From Pyrrhosoma nymphula (taxonomy: Eukaryota > Arthropoda > Insecta > Odonata > Coenagrionidae), in the NCBI GenBank assembly GCA_963573305.1, contig OY754329.1:80376576-80440575 (forward strand): a stretch of DNA of 64,000 nucleotides. Reading direction: 5' to 3'. Position 1 is the first letter of the stretch, and each line of letters starts with the position of its first letter. Both the position numbers and the translations under genes were made by a program. Shown here piece after piece: positions 34,224-45,039 of this stretch. Below the pieces are notes generated by a model. It searched no databases and had not been told where the DNA came from. It saw nothing but the letters and a program-made list of their open reading frames with translations.

Positions 34224-34619
34224 GTTCATGCTAAGCTATTGCAAGTTTCATTTATATAATTATTTAGGCTTAAATTGATATACAAGACTGATTGTAGCCA
34301 ATGATTTGCATTTTTATTCCTTGTTTCATTGTGGCCCGTGATATGTTCCATTGTGGCCCAGTGAAGGACGAACTTTTTTAGCATCATTGCAATGGCATCA
34401 ATAAACATCCCACGGATACGTAATGAGACATTATGCTCCATTGGAATTTGAGTTGATATATTTTGTTTAACTATCTCAAATCTCAAGCTATCTCCATCAA
34501 CGACGATTTCAAAAGCATTTCATCTCTTCTCTTCATGTCCCAGGTCGGTTCAAATGTACAAACCCGTAAATAAATTTAAAAAAATTCACAATTTTAACAC
34601 CGCTGAAGAATTCATTCAA

Positions 34620-35290
34620 ATACTCCCAATTTGGATATAATGCTAACCTTCTGAATCCGTGAGTAGAGCTAGCGGTCAGCACGTATCTTGGTGCGGAAAA
34701 AACGTGGCTGACCTAGCTTCATGAATAGCCTACAATGCCTTCAGTACCTTCCTATATCCTCGCGAAAAGCACCATTTATGGTATCCCTCTACGACGAACT
34801 GTTTAAGCATCAATGATGTTTTCATTTCTGAGACGACTATGGTAAATGCCTTAGCAACGCTCGGAAAAGAACCGAAAAAAATCCTAAATTTCAACGTTAA
34901 TTACACAATGCCCACAAACCTCAACGACAAAGTGTAAATCGGTTAAAAAAATAAGAAAGTTTAAACATATTCCCATTAAATACAGAAAGAATGAAATAAA
35001 TCGATTAATATTTAGTTACTTTACTGAGCAAAAGAAAAAACTCTTGCGCTTCGATAAATTGAAAAAGTCAATTTAAACCAATGTCAATACATAATTGGCG
35101 CCAGGAATTGAACCCGGGATCTGACAATGAGCCTTTTTCTATATAGCCTACAGCACCTTCTAGTGTATACGCTATAATCCTACAAAATTTCAGCTCAATC
35201 GGTTCAGTAGTTTTTGAGGAGATGCGAAACGAACATAGAACCGTTGGAAAGACAGACACCACTTCATTTTTATATATATATAAAAATGAA
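34620..35290 (-). mobile_element. SINE-like repeat with tRNA-type B box and RTE-like tail
   Basis: The complement of 35104-35114 is GGTTCAATTCC, a good RNA polymerase III B box. To its right on the plus strand are TTTCAGCTCAATCGGTTCAG and AGTTTTTGAGGAGATGCG, followed by a (TA)n tract at about 35270-35283, sequence widely seen at RTE-type retroelement tails. The two may be adjacent fragments of different orientation rather than one element. Confidence 0.4.
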
Positions 35291-35348
35291 GGCCGTTTGC
35301 CGTAGCCGTTTGGACCTTTATAAAAATAATTATGCAGTCTCTAAAATC

Positions 35349-36173
35349 CCAGCACAAAGTTCATACATTTTCAGATGGTTCATCAGCCCAGTTCAAAAAT
35401 AAATATAATCTGATGAACGTGTCATTTTTCAAAACTGATATTGATTTAGGCTGTAATTGGTCATTTTTCGCCACATCCCATGGAAAGGGAGCGGTTGATG
35501 GCATCGGATGAACAGTGAAGCGAGCAGTTGCTATAGCAGTCCTAACACGAAAGTACATTGTTCGTAATGCTGAAGAGTTTGTAGCGTGTGCTCGCTCTGT
35601 GACCAAGATGATTTCTGTCATTTTAGTTCCCAAATCTGATATTAAAAAGTGTATGGACATGCTAGATGAAAGGTGGGAAAGTATAAATGCCATTCCAAAC
35701 ACACATTCCGTACACCATGTTGTCCCTGTACCAGGAAAGCATGGTGTTTTGAAAGCGGGATCAACATTTAGTAGCACGCTATCTGAGATCACCATTAAGA
35801 AATATGAACAGAACAAACCAGTTCAATGTGAAGACATTAAGACTGCGGATCAAGAAGTTGTGACTATTGAGGAGTGCATTGAAAAATATGTAGTCGTTCA
35901 ATATAAATGTAAGTCAGTAGACAATAAGTTAGTAGACTTAAACAAGCCATTATATTACCTTGGGTACTGTAATTGCGTGAAAGATGGAAAAATGTGCATT
36001 CAGTACTTAAGAAAAAAAAGATGGGAAGTTGCCATATTATGTTTTCCCTACTAATGATGATTTTGACACTGATGTTGGAATAGAACAGATTAAATGCTAT
36101 ATGCCTATCCCTAAAGAAGTTCGGGGGAAATTGTATTTCAAAGATAACAAATTTTTAAATTTAGTGCTTCCAT
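35349..36173 (+). pseudogene. Transposon-derived ORF with SDGSSAQFKNKY and FFATSHGKGAVDGIG motifs
   Basis: One frame runs HTFSDGSSAQFKNKYNL, then CNWSFFATSHGKGAVDGIG. A TGA at 35509-35511 follows, then TVKRAVAIAVLTRKYIV and about 165 further codons ending near a run of A (36008). There the frame changes and continues LPYYVFPTNDDFDTDVG to TAA at 36171-36173. The SDG..(A)QFKN and FFATSHGKG.(V/C)DG(I/L)GG..KR blocks recur in many arthropod and cnidarian transposon-encoded proteins, but I cannot name the superfamily. One nonsense codon and one homopolymer frameshift are the only breaks seen in this portion. Confidence 0.55.
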
Positions 36174-36400
36174 AACATTGTAATATATCAGTATTGTAAT
36201 AGCTATACAGTGAATTCCCTTTACAACAAACTCCAAGGGACTGCTAAAATGTTTCATAATAACGAGATTTTTGTTGTAAATTAAAAATTGCTTGTAATAA
36301 AAATAATGCCAATTCATTTTTTTTCTTGCTTAAAAGTTTCTTCCTTGTGGGTTACATAAACTCTATGATAAATGCTAAATTTCTATTTATTTTTGTACAA

Positions 36401-36789
36401 TGTCACAACCGTAACGCACCTGTCACAACCGTAACAACTTTTTGATATTTTTTTCTATGGGATCAAGAGAGAAAAATTTATGAATTCAACTCTAAATAGT
36501 TAAATCTATATCTGTTGTGACAATTTGCATTGTTTTCATTTTGGTATTTTTATCAAGGGGGGACAAAACGGGAAATGATCAAGGGAAAAAAAGTGTGTCA
36601 CCAATTGTGTCACAACCGTAACAACAGCAAACTAATTTTTTGCAATAAGTACGATAATAAATGTGAATAAGTGAAGGTTCCATAATTGACCTTTAGGTGA
36701 ATACTAAACCCCAAACATTTTTCATGTTTTCATAAGATATAGTAGTTGTAATCACCTGGTAAAGGTGTACTTTGTGTCACAACCGTAAC
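36401..36789. repeat. Four identical 15-bp repeats TGTCACAACCGTAAC
   Basis: Perfect copies lie at 36401-36415, 36421-36435, 36608-36622 and 36775-36789, all in the same orientation. They sit between the preceding transposon ORF and the Mutator/YqaJ gene. Spacing is irregular (20, 187, 167 bp). They look like subterminal protein-binding sites of one of these elements. Confidence 0.8.
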
Positions 36790-36867
36790 CAGGATTTGCT
36801 CATATTAGTATAATAATAACAAGTTTTAAGCCAGATGTTTTCGATGTTCCTTTGCTCTTTTCATAGG

Positions 36868-38722
36868 CCTGCATTGTTGGCTCTCGAACGAGGAAAGTCC
36901 TGTTCATTGGACTGCGGAACAAGTACTACAGTATATGTGCGAAATGCAGAACTATGAAAATACAGGCCAAACAGTATACCTATGTGCTTCAAGAATTGGA
37001 ACAAGTCCTCGAAGGCAATGGAAGCCGACATAATTGTCGAGGGATTTAAAACAAGTGTAGATATGCACAATTTCAAGTACCACCGGCTTATAGGTAAGAT
37101 AATATGAAGTGATTATCATGCATCTTATAAATGGGTGTTGTATAATTAGTTTTGACTTTCTTCACGCAAATACGATAAAATTTCCATTTCATTCGCAGGG
37201 GATCGTGACAGCAGTGTTACCAAGAAATTGGCCGAACTTCTCCCTTACGGCATTGATCTCACTGCCATTAAAATAGAATGCACCAATCACTTGTTGCAAT
37301 ATCACTGCAACAGGTTGAGAGAAATTGCTAAGAAACCGAACTCTGGCAAAGGGCGTGTTCCTGTCATTATAAGGAAGAAGGCGATAATCTGCTGCGTCTC
37401 AGGACAGCTATGACGCCCGCAATAAAGCACAGAAGTGTTCAGGGGGGTTTGCTTTCTCAGGATAAAGTTAAATGTCTAGAGAAAGATAAAAGAAATGGCC
37501 CAAATCATGTACTTGGAGACCACGAACGCTTCGAGGAACACTTTTGCAAAAGCCAAAAGGTAGGCGAAACAAATATTGTTGAAAAACTGTCGAATTGCGG
37601 CATGTGGGACAGCATCATTTTCGCTAACTCTCTGCTAGCTCGTCATGCCCCCAGCCTAATTTTCAATGTCACTAATAATCAGGCTGACACATACAATTCA
37701 TATGTCGCCAAATATGTTGGCGGTAAGCGGGTGAATTTTTCACTGGGGGGGTCGTACGAAGCGCACTGTAAAGTAGCAGCTACCGCTCACAATGTGGGAC
37801 CGCAGGGGCACTTCCTGTTTCACAAAGCATTGACAGGCAGGAGTCCGGGGGCATTTTCAAAAAGGTATTTAGCCACCACCGAGAGGAAGGCTCAACTGAG
37901 GTCCAAGCGGAAACTAGAAATGCCTCAGATATCAAGAACCAAACGATTATTCTGGACTGGTCCAGACCAGCACTATGGGCTAGCGGAGACACTTCAGGGA
38001 GAGTTGGCAGCGGAATAAGTGGACAAAAAAGGGATTCCTTCCTTCAGTCCTTACGTTTAAACGAAACTCAGAGACTGAGGCTGGAGGAAGAGACTAAGGA
38101 GCAGAGACTTTCCCAAATGTGGATGTCAGAAAGACTAGAAAAGGTTGACTGCATCTACATTTTGGAAAGTGTGCAAACTACGGCCCAAAACACCGCGAGA
38201 GAAGACAGTTCGTGGTATTTTATGTCCGTCTTTCCGGGGTAATAAAGCCAAAGAATACGGCCAGGCCATGGAATCCTCTGCCATCGCCGCCTATGAGAAA
38301 GAAAGTGGGGATGTGATAACTCCAGCTGGACTTTTCGTGGACGAAGAAGAACCATATATTGCGGCATCACCAGACGGAATCGTATCCGATGGAAGAGGGA
38401 TGTTGGAGGTGAAAAGTCCTTTCATATGCCGAGACATCTCTCCATTAGAGGCGGTAGAACAAAATATGATCAAGTATGCTGAAATAAAAGAGGGAGAAAT
38501 GATCTTAAAGCGATCATCAGACTATTTCTTTCAAGTCAAGGACAGCTGCACATAACTGGCAGAGATTATTGCCAGTTTGTTGTATGGAGTCCCCATGGAA
38601 TCCTCATCGAGAAGATTGAGAGAGATGACCATTTCTGGGTAAATAAAATGGAAGTACAACTCAGAGATTTCTGTATGGGTTACCTTCTGCCGGAAATTTT
38701 ACTGTCACTTCCAAGAGAATAA
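36868..38722 (+). pseudogene. Mutator-like transposase (C-terminal part) joined to a YqaJ-type nuclease
   Basis: The first exon (about 36868-37094) encodes ACIVGSRTRKVLFIGLRNKY and a C-x2-C pair; a frame change near 36980 leads into KSSKAMEADIIVEG. Intron to 37198, then GDRDSSVTKKL, IKIECTNHLLQYHCNRLR, a frame change at about 37410, VLGDHERFEEHFC, NQADTYNSYVAKYVGGKRVN, GGSYEAHCKVA and KALTGRSPGAF. A basic coil follows. From about 38146 the YqaJ domain reads LTASTFWKVCKLRP, KAKEYGQAMESSAIAAYEKE, AASPDGIV, LEVKSPF (the D...E-x-K catalytic set), YFFQVK, and after a frame change at about 38548 LHITGRDYCQFVVWSP. TAA at 38720-38722 overlaps AATAAA (38718). The 5' half of the transposase is missing. 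YqaJ nucleases are phage-type recombination exonucleases that also occur in eukaryotic transposons. Confidence 0.75.
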
Positions 38723-38755
38723 AATATATAAGGAAGAAATAGTGCTTTTATTTCA

Positions 38756-39058
38756 TCAGAAACCTAAAATGATTCCGGCGGGCGCGGAGGAATCTTCCTG
38801 GCGATACGGAGACAGCGGCAGCGACTCTGTAGAGGATTCTGGAATTGGAACGGTTAGCGGCATTGGCTTGTGGTGGCGCGGGGAACCAAAAACTTCGCGG
38901 CGCGGATAGCTTGATCTGTAAATTGGGGAAGCGCTATTGGTGCGGGTAAACTTGAGTCCTCTGCCACCACGCAGCGAGGGCAACCAGTGAGGGAGGCTGA
39001 GTCCCTCCTTCTCACTGCTGGTTGGCGTCTTGTTAGCACACCTGATCGGTCGTCTCAC
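38756..39058 (-). other. Possible small convergent ORF of the Mutator/YqaJ element
   Basis: An open frame of about 100 codons (Ser/Pro/Arg-rich) ends 33 bp from the YqaJ stop. An AATAAA on the minus strand (38752-38747) lies just after its stop, so two transcripts could converge here. It has no ATG at a good position; the 5' side at about 39058 looks like a splice donor (GGTGAGAC). No domain is recognised. Confidence 0.2.
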
Positions 39059-41047
39059 CGGTAACCCTGGAAATAGGGCCCTCCTTGGAGTAGATCCAAG
39101 GCGGTGAACCTCCTTGCACTTCCAGGAAACCCGGACGGGTCCCCTCGGTAGAGCATATGTGGTAGGTTAGGTAAGGGTTAGGCGTAGACACGACTTTTAC
39201 GAGCCATACTTTAATTTTAGTCACTTTGACCTGGCGACGCTATGCCACAAAAAAGATATCGGTGTGGTCAGCGACTTCGGCATAGCTTTAAATTTGACAC
39301 GCTGCTGCAACTCTCCAATGCGTTTTAGTCGCCACCTACTCAGCACTCACTTTCACAGTGTCCTAGGAGGCCAGATGTTTACTTATCACCTACTTAGCTG
39401 CATCCTTCTGTTCGTCATCGATTAGTGCACCCAATTCATTTTTAAAAATAACCTATATAGAGACTTTTCTATTTCAATGTTGACCACTTTTTGTATATTT
39501 CTGCATCACAGTGCGATAGACCGAAGGATGCTAAGAAGCATACATGGCTTTAAACCATGGACCGCAAATAACACAGTATACGAAAAAGCTAAAATTGACC
39601 CACTAGAAAAAATAATAACAAAAAACAAAGTACGGAATTCTACGAAACGATAGAAAACAGTGAAAGCACAGCTATGGCATTTACAGCCTTAAATAAAAAC
39701 AATCCATTTGACAGATTCTAGACCGAACAATATTCTATTGAATAATAAAAGATCCTGGTCGGTTCCAGGATAAAAATGACCCAGCGCATTTGCCAGTTTT
39801 TGGCATATTCTAAAATAAAGTCACCCTAGGGTGACGAGCCATAGATCAATTTTAGTTTCATTTCGTCAGTTTTATTTCGTTGAATTACTGATGCTCAATT
39901 TTCTTTTTTCAGATATCTCTTTGGAATCTTCATCTATCGAAAAAATATAATTTAACATAGTCCATACAAATTTTTGCTCCAGTTCACACTTGCAATGACG
40001 TTGTGGATTATTTTTTTCTCTATTCCATTTCATTTCCGGGCAAACTTTAGACGGAGTTACACTAGTATTGCAAAAATCTTGGAATAAAGGAATTAGGTCG
40101 CAGTCATGAGAAGCATTTTACTTCTGTACTGAAAATAAATAGCCCCGGATATTATACTTGGTTGCGGAAGTGGACTAAATCTAATCCCACTTATAGATAT
40201 GATACGTTTGTCTGAGGAGGGTATCAAAGAAAGCGGATAGCTAACAAGAGGAAGACGAATGAATCACTCGTAAACAAAGATTCACTCGGCCTTCGTCCAA
40301 GGGGTCGAGTGATGACGAGTGACGTAATAAGAGATAAGCAACATGTGGACTGGCGGTCACTCATTGGTGACTGACTAAATAAGCCACGCCCCATACACCC
40401 CTCAAAGATGACACCCTCCTCCCAGTAAAGTTACCCATCCCACTGAAACTGAAGCGGCAGCTCTCGGAACTAACCCCAGTGACGGTTGTTCTTGATTTTT
40501 TTGAATGGTATAGAACATCCTTAAGTCTATTAATTACAATTCCACAAGTTAAAAGTCCTTTTCACAAGCCATAGGTGTTTATTCTTAAGTGTTTTTACGG
40601 TTACGACACATTGTTTATCAAACCAACTTGTACATATATTACAAGTACTTGTAACGAAGGAAATTGCTGCTAGTCCTCCGTGGTTAGTAAATCGGAAAGA
40701 ATAATAGGGAAAAAAATGAAAAGCGACTCGCGATCTTTTCTCAACACCATCCCCTAGTAATACAAGTTGTGAGATATGGACAAGTTATAAGTTATTTTAA
40801 TGCCATAATTATGGGTTTACATTATTTCTCAGCATAATTTCACTCTTCAAAACAAGCTTTGTTGTTTGACTCGTTAGTGCATATCAGCGTTATCAATCAT
40901 TTTACTTCAATAGTGTATAGTTAATTTACAGTAGTAATAACCTGAGCTCTTCTCAAGGTTTTAGTGTGAATATGGACCCAAGTTTTGTAGGTGTAAATTG
41001 TAAAGGCCTCAAAATCCGGAGGCCATTAACAAAATATGTCGCAGAGG
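39059..41047. other. No supported gene
   Basis: Mixed sequence without recognisable domains. Short runs near 39036 (GCACACCTGATCGGT) resemble the tRNA-like SINE head at 50414 but lack a B box. Nothing further can be supported. Confidence 0.4.
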
Positions 41048-41092
41048 ACAGGGCTGTTTGCGAGACAGAGGAAAGAGCGCAAACAGCCCTGT
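41048..41092. repeat. 15-bp perfect-stem hairpin followed by a T run
   Basis: ACAGGGCTGTTTGCG (41048-41062) and its exact complement (41078-41092) enclose a 15-bp purine-rich loop (AGACAGAGGAAAGAG). Four T residues follow the stem almost directly. It lies inside a 63-codon open frame of no known domain. Confidence 0.85.
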
Positions 41093-41511
41093 TTTTCCTA
41101 AAACAGGAGATCCAGAGGCGGGAAGAGGGAGGCAAGGACCATATGGCCGACAAATAATAATAGAGACGGAGTCGCGGGAATAACCCGCGAAATAAACACC
41201 ATTAACGGAGCACTCGTAGGCACCAAGTCTCCCGGATTTAAGTTATTATTCGGAAAACACCATTTTTACCAAGGTTATCCCCCCCTGTTTGCCACCGTCT
41301 CTACGTCATTCGGGAGACGGGACAAACATATCGAGGACTATATAGAGGTCAGGTTTAAAGAGCTTTTGCTCTTCTTCCGAAGTGGTGTACGAGTGTGAGA
41401 GTACCGAACGACACTGTCCGAACCGCGAGCTCTCCTTTGCTTCGCCTTGCGAACTTTATTGTCATTTCTCGTTCCTCGCTCTCTAAATGTTTTTGTTTCT
41501 TAAATCGAGGA

Positions 41512-42511
41512 TCAAGAAAAATTGACTGAAACTATTTGCTTGTCGTCTAAATCAACAAATCGGCTTTGCAACTCTTCCAATATACAATTATACAATGAAA
41601 TTGTTTCCCCATTCATTTCCCCCAATTGGCTGAGAGAAGCAATCAAATTTTCCACTTTCTTCGTTAAAAACTGTGATATAATGGAAACTTTAGAAATGGT
41701 GACGGTTTTCTCAGAACTTATTTCCCTAGTCACTTCTTCAAATAATAATAATAAATTCTTTGTCCTCGATTAAACGCCACTCATCCGCGGAAATTCTGAC
41801 TCTATCGTCAACTCCCAAAATAGCTAATACAGACACTACCGGATTCTTATTTACAAGCAACCTTTACTACCGGATTCTTATTCACAAGCAACCTTTTTAG
41901 CATTTCAAATGTTGAATTCCATCGAGTGGGAATGTCTTGTTTTAATTTCAAGTTGGGAACTCCCATTCTACTTTGTGTTTCTGCCAACTTGGAACTTGCC
42001 TTAGTGCTTTGTTTAAAGTGTTGGGCTATTTCTTTAGCTTTAACTATTACGTGTTCAATAGTTTTTAGTCCTTTCTAAACTACTAAGTTCAAGGAGTGTG
42101 CATAGCAAGGGGCATGTCTCCACTTGCAAAGCCGAACTGCTGCCGTTACATTTGCAGCGTTGCCCGTAGATATGGCTGCAACTTTATTGTTGATTCCCCA
42201 GTCTTTCGTGACTTTTAACAACCAATCAGCGATATTTTTTGTACTATGCCTCTGAATATTCAGCTCATTCCAGTAAATTTGAGCACAGTTTGGTTTCGTC
42301 ACTGATAAAAAGAACTGTTACCGCGAAGAAGCTAAAATTATCTCGCGATGTCCATCCGTCCATCGTCAGACTCACAGCTGGCACTGATTCGAGTGTTCTT
42401 TTAAATGCTACTTTCAAATCGTTGAATATAGCTGGAATCAGACTATTTGATAAAGTTTTTCTTGATGGAAGCTTGTATTCTGGATTAAGCATTCTTAAAA
42501 AAAACTTTTAA
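41512..42511 (-). pseudogene. hAT transposase fragment (ZBED-type)
   Basis: Reading from 42511 down: PEYKLPSRKTLSNSLIPAIF, VSLTMDGWTSRDNFSF (the catalytic D of hAT transposases in the TDGWTS motif), a frame change near 42290, HSTKNIADWLL, then STGNAANVTAAVRLCKWRHA and PCYAHSLNLVV. Near 41900-41950 is TRWNSTFEMLKRL. These are ordered blocks of hAT/ZBED proteins (DGWTS, D.A.N...A, C.AH.LNL, (T)RWNST). The N-terminal BED finger and C-terminal dimerisation part are absent. A 35-bp tandem duplication (ACTACCGGATTCTTAT..., about 41835-41902) disrupts the region. Confidence 0.8.
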
Positions 42512-43137
42512 TTCGGGATCATCTACTATGCTTAAAGGATGAAATTCCTTACAAATCATTTTTGCCTACTGTGCATGGGACATTCCCTCACTACCTGCTT
42601 CCCCCAGCCCGTTCATCCACATCCACCCCTTCGGCCGGTGCGGCTTTCCGGTTCCCCGACCTTAACCCCCTTACTCCTGTACTGGAGCCTCTCTTCCAGC
42701 ACTGCTATGAATCCCCATTCATAGTAGTGGGCCGCAAGACCTCCCCTCGCAAATCACCCACCCCACCCGTAATTAATAGAGGTAAAGGTGGTAATATGAG
42801 CCCTACATATAATATGGGCCCCCTCAATATCCATTCGTACAGCATGCACTAGCTGGCGGCAGTGAGTCCAGCTTACTACTATAGTTCGCCTTATTGCCGC
42901 CAGAGCACTCCGGTTCACTTGCAAGCCAGTGTTCGCGAGTGCTACACCCTTCTTTGTTTCATCGCTCCTGAAAACTTAGTAAAGGTGAGTTTCATCATGA
43001 AATTACGCTATCACTACGTTGATCTGCAGCTCTAACTGTCGTAACATGTCATACTATAAGTTTCAGGGATCGTTTTCTTCTAGGTATTTCTATAATTTCC
43101 TTTTTTTTGGCCTCACAACTTTTGGCCGTACAAGAAA

Positions 43138-44790
43138 TTTTATGGCCTTACAAGAGAAGATGTTCGAAGAATCGCCTATCAACTGTGTGAAAAAAATGGA
43201 GTTAAACATCAATTTACAGACCCTGGATTAGCTGGTAGGGCATGGTTCGATCATTTCATGAATCGACACAAACATGTCTTAACTATTTTGAAACCTACAG
43301 CTACATCGTTCTCCAGAGCGAATGGATTTAATGAAGAGGCAGTGAATCAGTTTTTTTATATACCTAAGGCGGAAAACGCTAAACACAATTACTCTGCAGG
43401 CAGTGTTTAACGTTGACGAGACAGGGATATCTGTCGTTCAAAGCAAAATCCCTCGTGTGATTGGTTTGATAGGAAAGAGGCAAGTAGGGGCTATGAGCGC
43501 AGCCGAACGAGGCTCAATAGTGGCGGTGGTATGCAGCATGAGTGCAGGCGGTACTTTCATACCCCCGCTCCTTATCTTTCCAAGCAAAAACATGACGGAC
43601 ATACTCATGAAAGGAGCTCCGCCATGAGCAATCGACAGGTGCCACCCGTATGGGTGGATCCAGGGCAACCTGTTCACTGACTGGTTTAAACATTCTATTG
43701 AAAAGACTAAGCCCTCGAAAGACGATCCTGTGCTGCTCCTACTTGATGGACACAACTCTCACACTAAAAACATGGATGTCATAGATCTCGCCCGAGAGAA
43801 CTTTATCTCTATTTTGAGTCTACCCCAACACACGTCACATTTGCTTTAACCCCTTGATAAAATGTTTCTTGGGGCTTTGAAACATCACTACAGTGAAGGC
43901 ATTCGCCAATGGATGCGTCCTGGAGAAAAGCGTGTAGGGCCTTATGACATCGCTGAACTTTTGGGCCGAGCTTATTCGACATGCCAGACAGGAACAATCG
44001 CTGTTAATGGGTTCAGACAGACAGGGTTATACCCATGCAACAGACACGTTTTTCCAGCAGCTGACTTTGCTCCTACCAATGAAGAGATAAATTTGGAGGA
44101 TTTGTTGAAAGCAAAACCCTCTGGACACCAGCAGAATTTGGACAGCTCCAATACAGAACAGAATGCTCGTGCAGAATCCTCAGAATAAGGCAGTCATGAC
44201 TCAAATGAGAATGTTTTGCAGCCTCGCCCAAACGAACCAAGCATGTCACCACCGTGTGCAGATGATTTGGCACAGGCTGGACCTTCCGGCATGCGTGGGA
44301 AATCTCAGAAACATTTTCATTCGCCAAGAGAAATTTGGCCTATCCCCAAGCCAAAGAAGAAAATATCAAACAAGGGTCCAAAACCATCCAAGGCAGCCAT
44401 CATAACATCATCGCCGTACAAGAATGCTTTGTTGAGGCTTCAGAAAAAAGAAAACATTCTGAAGAAAATTGTAATCAAGGACCACAAGTCTACCAACCAA
44501 CCTGCTAAGAAAACCAAAACTTCAAAGAAACGGGCTGTTAAACGCACCATCCAATTTGAAGAAGATGAATCTATTGATTCAGGAGAATCTGTGCTTGAAA
44601 TGCCTGTTGGAGTGGAGCATCCTGGTGATGACGAAGTACCTTGTGTTCTGCGAGGGATTATTTTCCGCTGACCATCGGGGAGAGCTTTGGGTACAGTGCG
44701 TCATGTGCGAGGGTTGGGTACACAATGTGATGGATCTGAAAAGAACATATATATCCGTGACTTTTGCAAATAATATTGTATTATTGATAT
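43138..44790 (+). pseudogene. Pogo-like transposase with Cys-rich C-terminal finger
   Basis: The frame from 43138 reads FYGLTREDVRRIAYQLCEKN, AGRAWFDHFMNRHKHVL, SFSRANGFNEEAVNQFF. After a frame change near 43400: VFNVDETGISVVQSK (first D), SAAERGSIVAVVCSMSAGG and KGAPP with a TGA in place of the Gly codon (43624-43626). Then HPYGWIQGNLFTDWF, VLLLLDGHNSHTKN (second D), and a TAA replacing Gln directly before PLDKMFLGALKHHY (third D). A long basic linker follows, then a treble-Cys finger with FCEGLF, WVQCVMCEGWVH near 44650-44735. That C-terminal finger is characteristic of this arthropod pogo subgroup. All three Asp residues survive, with nonsense codons and frame changes between them. Confidence 0.8.
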
Positions 44791-45039
44791 GCTGATGCTG
44801 AGTAGTAGTAGTAGCAGTAGGTTTATTGGGTGCGTCGACAGCTACAGAGGTATGAGTGGGTCAGGGCACAGTGCCCTATTCTCAGTCGCGTGATGGCAAC
44901 TTCCTCCCAACCCGCGCTGGCGGAAATAGATTTTGCCGGCTTTGTGGCCTTATCCGGCTTGGCTAGCTCTTCTTTATCTGGGCTTTTACAACTCTCAGCT
45001 TTATCTACTTTCGGGGTTTCGTCGGAGATTGTGCTACTG

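Larger units (their letters stand above)
32060..34360 (+). mobile_element. Pogo-like element with TGGGCCACAATGG termini
   Basis: The left side carries TGGGCCACAATGGAACA (from 32061); the right side carries its complement GTTCCATTGTGGCCCA (34345-34360). Each end has an extra partial copy (32093-32113 and 34327-34337), so the motif is repeated subterminally. The transposase gene lies between on the plus strand. The exact outer ends and target duplication are unresolved. Confidence 0.6.

Noticed and set aside
38145..38722. Bacteriophage or bacterial contamination (YqaJ nuclease)
   Set aside because: It is continuous with an animal transposase that has an intron with GT/AG borders; YqaJ domains of this type occur in eukaryotic transposons.
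40966..41157. 63-codon ORF as a gene
   Set aside because: It overlaps a perfect hairpin, has no recognisable domain and no gene context.
42562..42852. Pro/Ser-rich ORF as a LINE ORF1 N-terminus
   Set aside because: It has a VVGRK-like motif but no following conserved ORF1 region or zinc knuckles on that strand.
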